A stretch of 64,000 nt of DNA from SABI01 sp963676605 (GTDB lineage: Bacteria > Spirochaetota > Spirochaetia > Sphaerochaetales > Sphaerochaetaceae): assembly GCA_963676605.2 (NCBI GenBank), contig CAXXSP010000054.1, forward strand, positions 33,208-97,207. Reading direction: 5' to 3'. A program made the position numbers and the translations under genes. Position 1 is the stretch's first letter. Each line of letters starts with the position of its first letter. A model generated the notes under the pieces. That model was not told the DNA's origin. It worked only from the letters and a program-made list of their open reading frames with translations, and did no database searches. Shown one piece after another: positions 1 to 9,563 of the stretch.

Positions 1-38
1 GTGTTATAATGAATTAACAAAACTATATGGAGGAAATC

Positions 39-1058
39 ATGAAAAGAAGTACAATCCTGTTACTGGTTCTCTTAGCTGGTTCTCTCTTGTTTGCTCAGGG
101 AGTACCAGAAACTTCAGCTCCACCGGATGAGCTCATCGTCTACTCAAGTGTAGATGAGGAAAATGCTGCGAAACTCTTTGCTGCGTTCACCGAAGATACT
201 GGCATCAAAGTATCCTCAGTCCACCTTTCGACAGGTCCGGCTCTAGCTAGAATAGAAGCTGAGAAAGGGCGACCACAGGCAGATATCTGGTTTGGAGCTC
301 CAAGTGAAAATCACATATCAGCAAAAGATGCAGGACTTACCATTCCGTATAAAAGTGCTGAATTGACTGCGCTTGGTGATGGATTCAAAGATCCTGAAGG
401 CTACTGGCGATGCATATACATGAACCCGCTCTGCTTCGGCATCAACACCAAGGCTCTTGATAAGGCCGGGGCAAATATGCCGACTTCATGGCAGGATCTG
501 CTGAAACCTGAATACAAAGGCCTGATACAGGCGCCGACTCCACAGGCAAGCGGAACAGCAAAAGCACAGGTCTATGGACTGATTGAGATCATGGGCGAAG
601 ATGGAGCTATGCAGTACCTTGCAAAACTCAACAGAAATATACAGACCTACACAACCAGCGGAACAGGACCTTCGAAAGGCGTCAACGTTGGAGATGCAGC
701 CATCGGTATCCAGTTCACCCCCGCATTTTTCAGTTTCATAGCACAGGGACTGCCCGTTAAAGTAGTCTTTCCTTCGGAAGGAGTTCCTGCCGAAGCCCCC
801 GCGGTATCCATCTTAAACGGAGCTGAAAATATCGAAGCAGCAAAGATCTTTATAGATTGGATGACTGGAACAGCAGGACAGAATGCCTTGAGTGAACAGA
901 ACACCTTCTTCTATCCTGTTCTGGCAAGTGCCACGCTCGCCGAAGGAATGCCGGCGTTTGAAAGTCTCAAGATCATTCCTTACGACACAACATATTACAG
1001 TGAAAACAATGAACGTATCGTTACCCGTTGGGTGAACGAGGTCCTTACAGCCAAGTAA
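39..1058 (+). CDS. ABC transporter extracellular substrate-binding protein, iron(III)-type
   Basis: Periplasmic binding protein of the COG1840 (FbpA/AfuA-like) type, which captures ferric iron or a similar small ligand for an ABC importer. The first ~20 residues are a signal peptide (basic KR, then a leucine-rich core, LLFAQ cleavage region) with no lipobox cysteine. The mature protein opens with the family-typical LIVYSSVDEENA strand. An ATG exists at 27, but the ATG at 39 follows a GGAGGA box by a normal distance and gives the cleaner signal peptide, so it is preferred; the product is 339 aa, usual for the family. The permease and ATPase genes follow on the same strand. The ligand (Fe3+, phosphonate or another) cannot be decided from sequence. 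Confidence 0.88.
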   Translation: MKRSTILLLVLLAGSLLFAQGVPETSAPPDELIVYSSVDEENAAKLFAAFTEDTGIKVSSVHLSTGPALARIEAEKGRPQADIWFGAPSENHISAKDAGLTIPYKSAELTALGDGFKDPEGYWRCIYMNPLCFGINTKALDKAGANMPTSWQDLLKPEYKGLIQAPTPQASGTAKAQVYGLIEIMGEDGAMQYLAKLNRNIQTYTTSGTGPSKGVNVGDAAIGIQFTPAFFSFIAQGLPVKVVFPSEGVPAEAPAVSILNGAENIEAAKIFIDWMTGTAGQNALSEQNTFFYPVLASATLAEGMPAFESLKIIPYDTTYYSENNERIVTRWVNEVLTAK

Positions 1059-1074
1059 TATGACCATTACATTT

Positions 1075-1098
1075 CTGCTGGACCTTTTCGTCCGGCAG
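1075..1098 (+). terminator. Intercistronic stem-loop between binding protein and permease
   Basis: A 9-bp stem (CTGCTGGAC / GTCCGGCAG, one G-U pair) with a 6-nt CTTTTC loop sits between the binding-protein stop and the permease start. A pyrimidine-rich stretch follows, not a clean U-run. Such hairpins often act as partial terminators or RNA 3'-end stabilisers, giving excess binding protein over membrane parts. That role is inferred. Confidence 0.5.
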
Positions 1099-1132
1099 AT
1101 ATTTCTCTTCGATGACAAAAAGGAATTTCGAC

Positions 1133-2818
1133 ATGCGTGAATCGATGAAGGAACAGCTTTATCACACGAAAATGCTTTCGAGGGACCCTCTCCTGTTAAT
1201 CGTCGTGATTCTTATACTTCTCGCTCTTACCCTGTTTATTATTTTCCCGCTCGTACGAGTCGGAACTGCAGCCTTCACTGATGGCGGCTCGTTTTCACTG
1301 AATAATTTCAAAGAAGCCTTCTCTTTCTGGTATTACAGGAAGGCATTTCTTAACTCTCTCACAATTGGAATCCTCACCTCGATTCTGGGTTCCTGTCTTG
1401 GGTTTCTTTTCGCCTACGCCCTTACTCGAGCAAAAATCCCAGGACAAAAATTCTTCAATATCATAGCCACTATTCCGATTATTTCGCCTCCTTTCATCGG
1501 TGCTCTGGCTATCGTCATGCTTTTCGGTAGAAACGGATTTGTTTCATCCACTCTCCTGAAGATGACCGATGCAAATATATACGGCTTCAAAGGTCTTTTG
1601 TTTGCACAGATCATTACATTTTTCCCGGTTGCATACATAACGATGAGAGGAGTACTTGAATCCATATCGCCGACTCTGGAAGATGCAGCGATGGACCTTG
1701 GAGGAAGTCGGATAAAAATCTTTTTAAAAGTAACCCTTCCGCTTGCAATTCCCGGTCTTGCCAGTTCGATGCTTGTATTGTTCGTTGAATCGCTTGCAGA
1801 CTTTGGAAACCCTATGATTCTTGCAGGGAGTGAATACCCTATCCTGAGCGTCCAGGCTTACCTCGAGATCACTGGTATGTATAACCTGGGAAAAGGGGCC
1901 GCACTCGCCTTTATTCTCCTCATACCCTCCCTCTCGGCGTATGTCATCCAGAAATACTATGTCTCTAGAAAGCAATACATCACCGTAACAGGCAAACCAA
2001 CAGATTCCAGCAATTCCGTGGTCTCTCCAAAAGCAAGAGGAATCCTGTTTGTTGTCTCACTCCTGTTTTCATGTGTCATCATTGCCGTCTATGCTTCCAT
2101 TGTATATGGTGCGGTGGCGACAAGCTGGGGAAATGACAGTACTCCAACATTGAATCATTTCAGATACGTATTCCAGGTCGGATTTGAATCATTGAAGGAC
2201 ACGCTCATCATCGCAGGCTTATCTACCCCTGCAAGCGGGATTCTTGGAATGGTGATCGCATTTCTTGTAGTACGTAAACGGTTCATCGGAAAAAAGTTCA
2301 TGGAGGCAGTAAGCATGCTTTCATTCGCTGTTCCGGGTACAGTGATCGGAATAGGGTATATCCTTGCTTTCAACAGTTACCCTATCTATCTGACAGGAAC
2401 ACTTGCCATCCTCTTGCTCAACTTCATCTTCAGATATATCCCTGTCGGAATTCAGAGCGGTATTGCAGTTCTAAACCAGATTGATCCTTCAATAGAAGAA
2501 GCCGCAGTAGATCTCGGCGCTGACAGCAACACCACGTTCAGGAAAATAACGCTCCCCCTCATGATCCCGGCATTCTTCAGTGGATTAATTTTCGCCTTTG
2601 TGCGGGGAATGACAGCTATCAGCGCCGCTATTTTTCTCGTGTCGGCGAGATGGAACTTCATGACTGTGCAGATAATGTCTCAGGTAGAGAGCGGACGTAT
2701 CGGAGCTGCTGCTGCTTTCTCTGTGATTCTCGTTCTCATCATTCTGATAGTGATATCTCTCATCAGGATTCTGCTGAGAATCAAATATCAGACGACAACA
2801 TCTTTACTTTCAAGATAA
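1133..2818 (+). CDS. ABC transporter permease, duplicated FbpB-type
   Basis: Inner-membrane permease of the iron(III)-type importer. The 561-residue protein has about twelve hydrophobic segments in two homologous halves, the FbpB/COG1178 arrangement in which both transmembrane subunits are fused. Each half carries an EAA coupling loop that docks on the ATPase: EDAAMDLGGS...LPLAIPG (around residue 190) and EEAAVDLGAD...LPLMIPA (around residue 460). An upstream ATG at 1112 lacks a ribosome site; the ATG at 1133 has AAGGAA in front and is preferred. The ATPase gene starts 12 nt after the stop, so the three genes form one operon. Confidence 0.9.
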   Translation: MRESMKEQLYHTKMLSRDPLLLIVVILILLALTLFIIFPLVRVGTAAFTDGGSFSLNNFKEAFSFWYYRKAFLNSLTIGILTSILGSCLGFLFAYALTRAKIPGQKFFNIIATIPIISPPFIGALAIVMLFGRNGFVSSTLLKMTDANIYGFKGLLFAQIITFFPVAYITMRGVLESISPTLEDAAMDLGGSRIKIFLKVTLPLAIPGLASSMLVLFVESLADFGNPMILAGSEYPILSVQAYLEITGMYNLGKGAALAFILLIPSLSAYVIQKYYVSRKQYITVTGKPTDSSNSVVSPKARGILFVVSLLFSCVIIAVYASIVYGAVATSWGNDSTPTLNHFRYVFQVGFESLKDTLIIAGLSTPASGILGMVIAFLVVRKRFIGKKFMEAVSMLSFAVPGTVIGIGYILAFNSYPIYLTGTLAILLLNFIFRYIPVGIQSGIAVLNQIDPSIEEAAVDLGADSNTTFRKITLPLMIPAFFSGLIFAFVRGMTAISAAIFLVSARWNFMTVQIMSQVESGRIGAAAAFSVILVLIILIVISLIRILLRIKYQTTTSLLSR

Positions 2819-2830
2819 AGGGGCCCGGGT

Positions 2831-3928
2831 ATGAGTGTGCAATTGGTTAACATAAGCAAAACCTTTAAAGACCATGACAACAGCAATAGAGAGTTCACGG
2901 CTGTAGATCAGGTGAACATAGAGATCAAAGAAGGGGAGATGGTCACATTCCTTGGACCCTCGGGCTGCGGGAAAACTACTACCCTCCGTATCATCAGCGG
3001 ATTTGAAATACAGAGTGAAGGCGATGTATTTATAGATGGTGAGCTGGTGAATGATATTCCGGCGAACAAACGGAATACTTCCATGGTATTCCAGTCCTAT
3101 GCCATCTTTCCTCATCTGAATGTGTCTCAGAATATCGGGTTCGGTCTTGAGTTGAGACGGCAGTCAAAAGAAACTATCCGTAGAGAAGTAGAGGATATCA
3201 TGGAAACAATGGGACTTTCTTCTCTCTCTAAGAGGAAACCCAGTCAATTATCTGGAGGACAACAGCAGCGTGTTGCTCTTGCACGTGCAATAATTAATAA
3301 ACCCAGAGTTCTGCTCTTCGATGAACCGTTAAGCAATCTGGATGCGAAACTGAGAGAAAGCATGAGGAGCGAGATCAGACGTATCCAGAAACAGTTCGGT
3401 ATCACGAGCATCTATGTCACGCATGACCAGGTTGAAGCTATGACAGTAAGCGACAGGATCATGGTGATGGATAAGGGAAAGATTCAACAGATCGGCACCC
3501 CTTTTGAAATTTACAGCCGACCGGAAAATTACTTCGTCGCAGATTTTATAGGAAGAGCGAATTTTTTCAAAGCTACCATTGAGAAGGTTACTCCAGAAGG
3601 TATTCTCACCAAAGAATTTCCTGAAGCAGGATTATTCCCATCATACCACCCAGACCTGAGAAAAGGTCAATCAGCTCGGATTGTGGTACGACCTGAGGGG
3701 ATAACAGTCACCCGTTCATCTCTCGGGCATACTTCCATTGAAGGTGTTATTGAAGAGGCATCATATCTTGGATCACATGTTGAATATGAGATAGCAGTAA
3801 AAACAATGGATCGGCCGGTAACGGTCATCAGCTATAATCCTGTTAAGGAAGGATATTTTCCCACAGCATCCTCCGTAGGATTATCCTTCGATCCTCTCAG
3901 TGCCCACCTTATACCGGATTCTCCATGA
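2831..3928 (+). CDS. ABC transporter ATP-binding protein, FbpC/PotA-like
   Basis: ATPase driving the importer encoded just upstream. All nucleotide-binding motifs are present in order: Walker A GPSGCGKTT (~residue 43), Q-loop VFQSYAIFPHL, signature LSGGQQQRVALARA (~residue 138), Walker B VLLFDEPLSNLDA, and H-loop THD. The last ~120 residues fit the TOBE-type regulatory domain of the CUT1/Fe/spermidine group, and 365 aa is normal for this class. It ends the operon; no clear terminator is seen after it. It could equally be called a spermidine/putrescine-type ATPase, but the COG1840 binding protein points to iron or a related ligand. Confidence 0.9.
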   Translation: MSVQLVNISKTFKDHDNSNREFTAVDQVNIEIKEGEMVTFLGPSGCGKTTTLRIISGFEIQSEGDVFIDGELVNDIPANKRNTSMVFQSYAIFPHLNVSQNIGFGLELRRQSKETIRREVEDIMETMGLSSLSKRKPSQLSGGQQQRVALARAIINKPRVLLFDEPLSNLDAKLRESMRSEIRRIQKQFGITSIYVTHDQVEAMTVSDRIMVMDKGKIQQIGTPFEIYSRPENYFVADFIGRANFFKATIEKVTPEGILTKEFPEAGLFPSYHPDLRKGQSARIVVRPEGITVTRSSLGHTSIEGVIEEASYLGSHVEYEIAVKTMDRPVTVISYNPVKEGYFPTASSVGLSFDPLSAHLIPDSP

Positions 3929-4069
3929 TCACCTTTCGAAGTAATTGGAAGGGGTTGCTCTCGCCATCGAAAAATAATTTTCTCGGCAGATTATTCCCTC
4001 TTTCGCCTGGGATAACCGGGAACGGGGAGGAATGAAGATCTGGCACCCCCTCTACCTGTAACCACCGGT

Positions 4070-4093
4070 TGCATCATCTCCTCTATTGATGCA
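4070..4093. promoter_or_regulatory. Inverted repeat upstream of glycoside hydrolase gene
   Basis: TGCATCA and TGATGCA form a perfect 7-bp inverted repeat with a 10-nt spacer, ending 34 bp before the hydrolase start. The rest of the ~200-bp gap shows no ORF. It may be an operator for a sugar-responsive regulator; no regulator gene is adjacent. Confidence 0.35.
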
Positions 4094-4127
4094 CACTTTA
4101 TAAAACAGCAATGACAAGGAGTCGGCA

Positions 4128-5663
4128 ATGGAAAGTTTTACCTTCACCGAACGTGTTGAGAGGTGGGGCGTATTCGAATGTACCCTCACAGCACAGATAC
4201 AGAAGAACCCGTTCACAGACCAGAAGATCCAGGGGACTTTCACCAGCAGGAGTGAGCAGAAGGATGTTGACGGATTCTATGACGGAAATGGTGAATTCCG
4301 CGTCCGGTTCATGCCCTCCTTTGAAGAGACCTACACTTTCGAAATCTCACTCGACAGCACTGAGGTGACCTGGGAGGGAGAGTTCTCTGTCTCCCCTGCG
4401 GGAAAAGGAAACCACGGCCCGGTGAGGGTGGCCGATACCTTCCACTTCGCCTATGAGGACGGAACACCTCACCGTCCCATAGGGACGACCTGCTATGTGT
4501 GGGAACTGCAGAGTGAAGAGCTGCAGAAACAGACATTGAAGACCCTCAGCGAAGGATACTTCAACAAGATCAGATTCTGTATCTTCCCGAAGCACTATGA
4601 TTACAACCTGAATGAACCAATCTCCTATCCCTATGAAGGAACTCCCATGGATTCCTCCGTTCTCACCAGTGACAACTTCAACCTCTACACGGGAAAGACG
4701 GAAGGAAACAGCTGGGACTTCACCCGCTTCAATCCAGAGCACTTCAGAGGCATCGAAAGGTCAATTCTTGCCCTTCAGGAGCTCGGAATCGAAGCAGATA
4801 TCATCGTCATGCACCCCTACGACCGCTGGGGCTTCAGTTCGATGAGTGAAGAAGAGGATGATCTGTACTGGACGTATCTCCTTTCCCGTCTCAGTGCTTT
4901 CCGGAACGTATGGTGGTCGCTGGCCAATGAATACGATCTCATGGAGACGAAGAGCATCGCGGACTGGGAGCGGTATGCGAACCTGATAACCGTACACGAT
5001 CCCTACTCCCACCTCCGATCTATCCATAACTGCAAGAACTTCTATGATTTCAGCCGCCCGTGGATCACACACTGCTCGATCCAGCGCACACAGATGTATG
5101 TCTGCTCCGAAGAAGTGGATCAGTACAGGACACGATACAAGAAACCTGTCGTCCTCGATGAGATAGGATACGAGGGCACCATCCAGCACGGCTGGGGAAA
5201 CCTGAGCGGGAAAGAACTTGTACGGCGGTTCTGGGAAGCAGCCTGCCGCGGCGGCTACGGCGGCCATGGCGAGACCTACTATCGTGAGGACAGAATTCTC
5301 TGGTGGTCCCATGGAGGAGTTCTTCACGGAGAATCTCAGGAAAGAATCAGATTCCTCAGGGAGATTATCGAGGATATCCCGACGACAGGACTGAAATACC
5401 TGCCAGGCCGTTCTGATGAGATCTGCGCTATCCCCGATATCTTCACTCCAGGCAGTGTGAAGGTGTACGACTACTACCTCATCTACTATGGGTATACGCG
5501 TCCATCCTTCAAGGAATACTATTTCGATGATGAATCGACCTTCTCTGTAGAGGTGATCGATACCTGGGATATGAGAGTTGAAAACAGAGGGACCTTTACC
5601 GGAAAGTTCCGCATCGACCTGCCGGGAAAAGAGTACATGGCTCTCAGGATACGACGGGTATAG
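4128..5663 (+). CDS. DUF5060/DUF4038-type glycoside hydrolase
   Basis: Predicted cytoplasmic glycosidase of 511 aa without a signal peptide. Residues ~5-90 form the beta-rich DUF5060 module (starting VERWGVFECTL), residues ~105-400 an apiosidase-like (DUF4038) TIM barrel, and the last ~85 residues a beta-rich DUF5605-type tail. Likely catalytic acids are Glu268 in LANEYD and Glu345 in LDEIGYEG, at the usual strand-4 and strand-7 positions. An AAGGAG box precedes the ATG. Members of this group act on plant or microbial heteropolysaccharide side chains; the substrate is not predictable here. It stands alone, with a convergent cyclase gene 5 bp beyond the stop. Confidence 0.82.
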   Translation: MESFTFTERVERWGVFECTLTAQIQKNPFTDQKIQGTFTSRSEQKDVDGFYDGNGEFRVRFMPSFEETYTFEISLDSTEVTWEGEFSVSPAGKGNHGPVRVADTFHFAYEDGTPHRPIGTTCYVWELQSEELQKQTLKTLSEGYFNKIRFCIFPKHYDYNLNEPISYPYEGTPMDSSVLTSDNFNLYTGKTEGNSWDFTRFNPEHFRGIERSILALQELGIEADIIVMHPYDRWGFSSMSEEEDDLYWTYLLSRLSAFRNVWWSLANEYDLMETKSIADWERYANLITVHDPYSHLRSIHNCKNFYDFSRPWITHCSIQRTQMYVCSEEVDQYRTRYKKPVVLDEIGYEGTIQHGWGNLSGKELVRRFWEAACRGGYGGHGETYYREDRILWWSHGGVLHGESQERIRFLREIIEDIPTTGLKYLPGRSDEICAIPDIFTPGSVKVYDYYLIYYGYTRPSFKEYYFDDESTFSVEVIDTWDMRVENRGTFTGKFRIDLPGKEYMALRIRRV

Positions 5664-5668
5664 AGGTC

Positions 5669-7240
5669 TCAGATATCGGAGTCTGTGTCTGCCTCGTAGC
5701 GGCAGACCCGGTTCCGTCCCTCTCTCTTCGCCCGGTACAGGGCGGTATCCGCCTGATTCAGGACCTGCTCCCAGGAAAGACCGAGGGATGGAAGGTATGC
5801 ACTTACACCGAAACTCGAGGTGATACGCACACCTTCAGCATCACAGACCACGGGAGTATCTTCGATCAGTGCTCTGAGACTTTCGGCCTTATTCACAGAA
5901 GCCTCAACTCCCGTCCCTCTGAGCAGAATAATGAACTCCTCTCCCCCGTACCGTGCACACACATCCATCTTTCGCACATTCTTACGCAAGAGATCACTCA
6001 CATGAAGAAGTACCTGATCACCCACCGAGTGACCGTAGGTATCATTGATCGACTTAAAGTGGTCGAGATCGAACATGATGATGGAGAACACTCCCTTCGG
6101 TGCATGTTCAAGCCTCTGAGCCTCCTCAGATGCAAGATGCATGAAATGCCGGTGATTCACGAGCCCCGTCAGACCATCTGAAGTCGCACGGATCTCAAGC
6201 GTCCGCATCGCCTCTCTCAGTTCGGTCACATCATGAAAGATAAACAGACTTCCGAGCACGCGATCCTTTTTTCCCCTGAGATCCGATTTGGAAATCGTGA
6301 AGGACCTTCTCTCCTCTCCCACGTTCAGCGTGGCTGTGCCATGACCTGACGCGTGGATAAGATGACGGGCAAGAAGCGGATTCAATTCAGAGAGAGCCAT
6401 GCCGACCGGATCTTCAAAGTCGGGGAAAAACAGTTTTTTCGCCTGTGGATTACTTTCGATCAGATGATTCTCAGGATCAACCATCACCATCGCGTCGCTC
6501 ATTGAGTCAACAACGATCTTATGAGCTGTCGGGAGAATATAGAAGAGCTGCAGTTTCTTCACTCCCCAGTAGAGAATGAGTCCCGTCAGGGATAAGGCTA
6601 TAGGCATGGTATCGAGATTATAGAGTATCTTCTTCAAGAGGAGTCCAATATAGGAGGCAAAGGGGAGGACCGAGACAAGGATCAGGAATGGGTACCTGCT
6701 TCTGAGATGAACATTATCCTGCAGCAGAGCAAAGAGAAGACGGACGACGCCTATGATGTATGCTGTAATCATGAGTGCATTAATTGCCCAGAAACCCCAG
6801 GCCCGGTCAAAATGGAACAGGCTTACCGGATAGAGCTGCAGGAGGGAGATATCTGTGTAGACCTGGTGATGCAGGGGATTCGTCCAGATAGCAGCTGCCG
6901 CACAGAGAGGCAGAATAAACAGTTTCAGCAGCACCTTTCTCTGTATTTTCACGTTGGTATATCGCCGGGGATGAAAAGAGATCGCAATCAGCATCCAGAA
7001 GAGTGCGATACTCATGACTCCGAAATACTCGATTCCCACTACAGCATGAGCAATAGCCGAATTCGGGGCATGGAGCTCAAAGAGATAACTGAGTGAGTAG
7101 ATGATGTTACCGAGGAAAAGGCCGCCGACGAACCTCATCGGCTGTGATGCTCCCTTGTACGCCGACACGCGTGCAGTGAGAGCGGTGGATACACTCAATG
7201 AGATCACGATGAATAGCTGATACAGCACAAACAGATCCAT
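5669..7240 (-). CDS. 7TM-PAS-GGDEF diguanylate cyclase
   Basis: Membrane sensor that makes cyclic-di-GMP. Residues ~1-225 contain about seven hydrophobic helices of the histidine-kinase-N-terminal 7TM type. Residues ~240-345 fit a PAS domain (start SMSDAMVMVDPENHLIES), followed by a coiled linker and a GGDEF domain at ~355-515. The catalytic loop reads GGEEF, preceded by the product-inhibition I-site RKMD at the canonical five-residue distance, so the enzyme should be active and feedback-inhibited. An AAGG box lies in front of the ATG. The signal sensed by the 7TM part is unknown. It converges with the hydrolase gene. Confidence 0.9.
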   Translation of the reverse strand: MDLFVLYQLFIVISLSVSTALTARVSAYKGASQPMRFVGGLFLGNIIYSLSYLFELHAPNSAIAHAVVGIEYFGVMSIALFWMLIAISFHPRRYTNVKIQRKVLLKLFILPLCAAAAIWTNPLHHQVYTDISLLQLYPVSLFHFDRAWGFWAINALMITAYIIGVVRLLFALLQDNVHLRSRYPFLILVSVLPFASYIGLLLKKILYNLDTMPIALSLTGLILYWGVKKLQLFYILPTAHKIVVDSMSDAMVMVDPENHLIESNPQAKKLFFPDFEDPVGMALSELNPLLARHLIHASGHGTATLNVGEERRSFTISKSDLRGKKDRVLGSLFIFHDVTELREAMRTLEIRATSDGLTGLVNHRHFMHLASEEAQRLEHAPKGVFSIIMFDLDHFKSINDTYGHSVGDQVLLHVSDLLRKNVRKMDVCARYGGEEFIILLRGTGVEASVNKAESLRALIEDTPVVCDAEGVRITSSFGVSAYLPSLGLSWEQVLNQADTALYRAKREGRNRVCRYEADTDSDI

Positions 7241-7379
7241 GAACCTTCAATCTCCACTATCATCCTTGATGCCTTATTCTGTACAGCACTCAGATATCGA
7301 TATGGCATGAGTATATCATACCGGTCAATAAATGGATAGGATTCATATATGGATAAAATCAATACACGTCCAGCTCCTG

Positions 7380-8162
7380 TCACACACTCAGCTGTACGAT
7401 CTGGACAACACTCAGAATGAAGATCAGGAGGAGAACCGCAGAGAAGATTGTATCAACACCCCTCAGAGAGACCCGCCTGGTGACTGCAGCTCCGGTGAAA
7501 CCGCCGATAATTCCCCCTGAGATCATGAGAGCGAGAATGACAGGGTCGAACGGTGGAACACGTCCACCGAAGAGTGTGAATAGCAGAGAAGCGGTCTGCG
7601 AAAGGAAGATGATGAAGATCGAGTTCAGCGCCGCCTTCTTGGCATCCATAGAGAAGAAGAGGTAGAGAATCGCGATATTGATCGGCCCTCCTCCGATACC
7701 GAGAAAGGCTGCCACTGCACCGAGGAATATCCCCGTCCCCAGAGCGAGAGTCCCGCTCGTATAGCTCTTCGGTGTAATACGGGATTTATTCATAACGAAC
7801 AGGAAGACAAAGAGGACCATAACGGCAAGTATCGAGGACTGAACAGTACCCACAATATCTTCTGAGGGCAATGACCGGATCGCAAGGTCGAAGAGATATT
7901 TTCCCGCCAGACCTCCCCCTATTCCGCCGAGAGCGAGAAGCGTGCTGATCTTTCTATCAAGTACAACACCTCCACCCCGGGACCGTATGAGCGTAACTAT
8001 CGTCATGGAGAGGACGGTACAGCCTGCAAGGAAACTGATGGTCTCCACGCTCAGGGAGGAGAATGTATCCAGTGAGGGTTTGATGATGACTCCACCGCCG
8101 ATACCGCTAATAGCTCCAAGTGTAGAGGCGATGAAACTTATGAGAAAGAATGAAAAGGTCAT
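7380..8162 (-). CDS. TauE/SafE-family membrane transporter
   Basis: Integral membrane protein of about 260 aa with around eight hydrophobic segments in two glycine-rich repeats (LGAISGIGGGVIIKP near the start, LGAVAAFLGIGGGPINIA in the middle). This is the signature of TauE/SafE exporters of sulfite, sulfonates or other organic anions. An ATG at 8195 would add 11 residues, but a promoter (TTGTTT, 18 nt, TACAAT) overlaps it and would start transcription inside that extension, so the start at 8162 is chosen. The substrate is unknown; neighbours give no clue. Confidence 0.82.
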   Translation of the reverse strand: MTFSFFLISFIASTLGAISGIGGGVIIKPSLDTFSSLSVETISFLAGCTVLSMTIVTLIRSRGGGVVLDRKISTLLALGGIGGGLAGKYLFDLAIRSLPSEDIVGTVQSSILAVMVLFVFLFVMNKSRITPKSYTSGTLALGTGIFLGAVAAFLGIGGGPINIAILYLFFSMDAKKAALNSIFIIFLSQTASLLFTLFGGRVPPFDPVILALMISGGIIGGFTGAAVTRRVSLRGVDTIFSAVLLLIFILSVVQIVQLSV

Positions 8163-8193
8163 ACTGCCCGTCCCGTCTGTGTGAAGTACGCCC

Positions 8194-8223
8194 ATTGTAG
8201 CCGAGGAGTCTACTCAGAAACAA
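8194..8223 (-). promoter_or_regulatory. Sigma-70-type promoter of the TauE-like gene
   Basis: On the minus strand TTGTTT is followed after 18 nt by TACAAT. The predicted start near 8187 leaves a leader of about 25 nt before the ATG at 8162. Confidence 0.5.
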
Positions 8224-8233
8224 GGTCAGGTAT

Positions 8234-8740
8234 CTACTCGATGGTCTCGAAGTGAATCTTCGTATGATCGATGTGTGCAGGACCCCCTTTCTCATCAGCA
8301 GGGTATCCCACCGTGAGTATAGAGAATGGAAGATACCTATCGGGAATTTCGAGAAGCTCCCTGATCGTCTGTATCCGCTCTTCATCCGGATACAGACCAA
8401 GCCAGCAACCTCCCAGGGAATGATTCAGTGACTCCAGAAGGATGTTCTCAGTTGCCGCGGAAAGATCCTGTGCCCACTTCGTGTGACTCTCATTCACCTT
8501 CGTCCTGTCAAGAAGCACGACGATCAGTGCGGGAGCCTGTGCTGCAAACCCGGAAAATGAGCTCATACGCGAAACAGCTTTCCGGCGCTCAGGATCCTCA
8601 ATCACCAGGAACTGCCAGGGTTGCGTATTACGCGCACTCGGCGCCATCATTCCAGCCTCGCAGAGACGGATCAGGACCTTCTTGTCCACCGGACGATCCT
8701 GATACGCTCTGACACTGCGACGATCAAATATAATATTCAT
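8234..8740 (-). CDS. Nitroreductase-family FMN oxidoreductase
   Basis: Small FMN-dependent NAD(P)H oxidoreductase of 168 aa. It begins with the family's FMN-phosphate motif RRSVR and continues with APSARNTQPWQF, which shapes the flavin pocket. The C-terminal ILTVGYPAD strand is also typical. It belongs to the short nitroreductase subgroup common in anaerobes, which reduces nitro compounds, quinones or flavins; the real substrate cannot be named. A GTAGGAG ribosome site precedes the ATG. It lies 38 bp upstream of the TauE-like promoter and may be transcribed separately. Confidence 0.88.
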   Translation of the reverse strand: MNIIFDRRSVRAYQDRPVDKKVLIRLCEAGMMAPSARNTQPWQFLVIEDPERRKAVSRMSSFSGFAAQAPALIVVLLDRTKVNESHTKWAQDLSAATENILLESLNHSLGGCWLGLYPDEERIQTIRELLEIPDRYLPFSILTVGYPADEKGGPAHIDHTKIHFETIE

Positions 8741-8779
8741 GAGCAGCTCCTACTTCGTGTTCCCGTGAAAAACACAGGA

Positions 8780-9550
8780 TTACCAGAAGATATTGGCACT
8801 TCTCCCCCAGTCATAATCGATTTCTTTCAGCTCATCACTCGTCAGCATGGGGTAAAAAAGAATCTCATCACCCTTTGCGATATAAATCCCTTCTCCGATG
8901 ATCTGGTAGGTAAACTTCGAATCGAAGGAACGGTCGATGGTCTTTGTCACCTTCTTGTGCTCCTCCACTTCCCTGATACACTCCTTCAGGTGTTCGATAT
9001 CTCTTTCGAACATACTCCCGATATTCCCGGTATGCTCTTTCTCCTCAAGATCAATAGAGCGGATCTCGCTGAAGATGATGGCGGGGACGGTGATCTTCTT
9101 CCCTGAATCACCTAGGATATACTCTGCAAGCTCCTTCGGCTGCAGCGAACTCGCTACGAAAGGATGAACAGGACAGTGTTCCTTATAAAGAGCGTAGCCT
9201 TTCCAGTTCGACGGTGCCTGATACTTCTTCGCCTTGAGAGCAAGGGTTGTCCCATCCTGATTTGTCAGGTACACATCCATATAGGCATCAAGGGGTATCT
9301 GTTCAATCACCCGGTAGATAGAAAGATAGAGAGAGTGTTTCGGTTCCCCGTTCTCATGCGACACACAGTTCTTCTGAGCGAACTGCCAGTCAAACGCGTC
9401 ACTGAATTCCCCTTTCACCTGAGCGAACATCAGTCGCTCAGCTGAACCTTTCTTTGATCCCCTTGCCATGTACATACCGAAATCTTTGGGTTCCAGCTCT
9501 GATGCGATCAATGCCTCGACAGGATAGAAAACGACGTAATAATAAATCAT
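8780..9550 (-). CDS. Conserved hypothetical protein, soluble
   Basis: I do not recognise this 256-residue protein. It is soluble, rich in Lys, Glu and Tyr, starts MIYYYVVFYPVEAL and shows no signal peptide or membrane helix. A charged, likely helical stretch lies around residues 175-205. The open frame extends upstream to 9613, but the ATG at 9550 has a strong GGAGGAGGAG ribosome site and avoids overlap with the pyrophosphatase gene, so it is chosen. Its start is 13 bp after the pyrophosphatase stop, so the two are probably co-transcribed. Confidence 0.75.
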   Translation of the reverse strand: MIYYYVVFYPVEALIASELEPKDFGMYMARGSKKGSAERLMFAQVKGEFSDAFDWQFAQKNCVSHENGEPKHSLYLSIYRVIEQIPLDAYMDVYLTNQDGTTLALKAKKYQAPSNWKGYALYKEHCPVHPFVASSLQPKELAEYILGDSGKKITVPAIIFSEIRSIDLEEKEHTGNIGSMFERDIEHLKECIREVEEHKKVTKTIDRSFDSKFTYQIIGEGIYIAKGDEILFYPMLTSDELKEIDYDWGRSANIFW

Positions 9551-9563
9551 AACTCCTCCTCCA

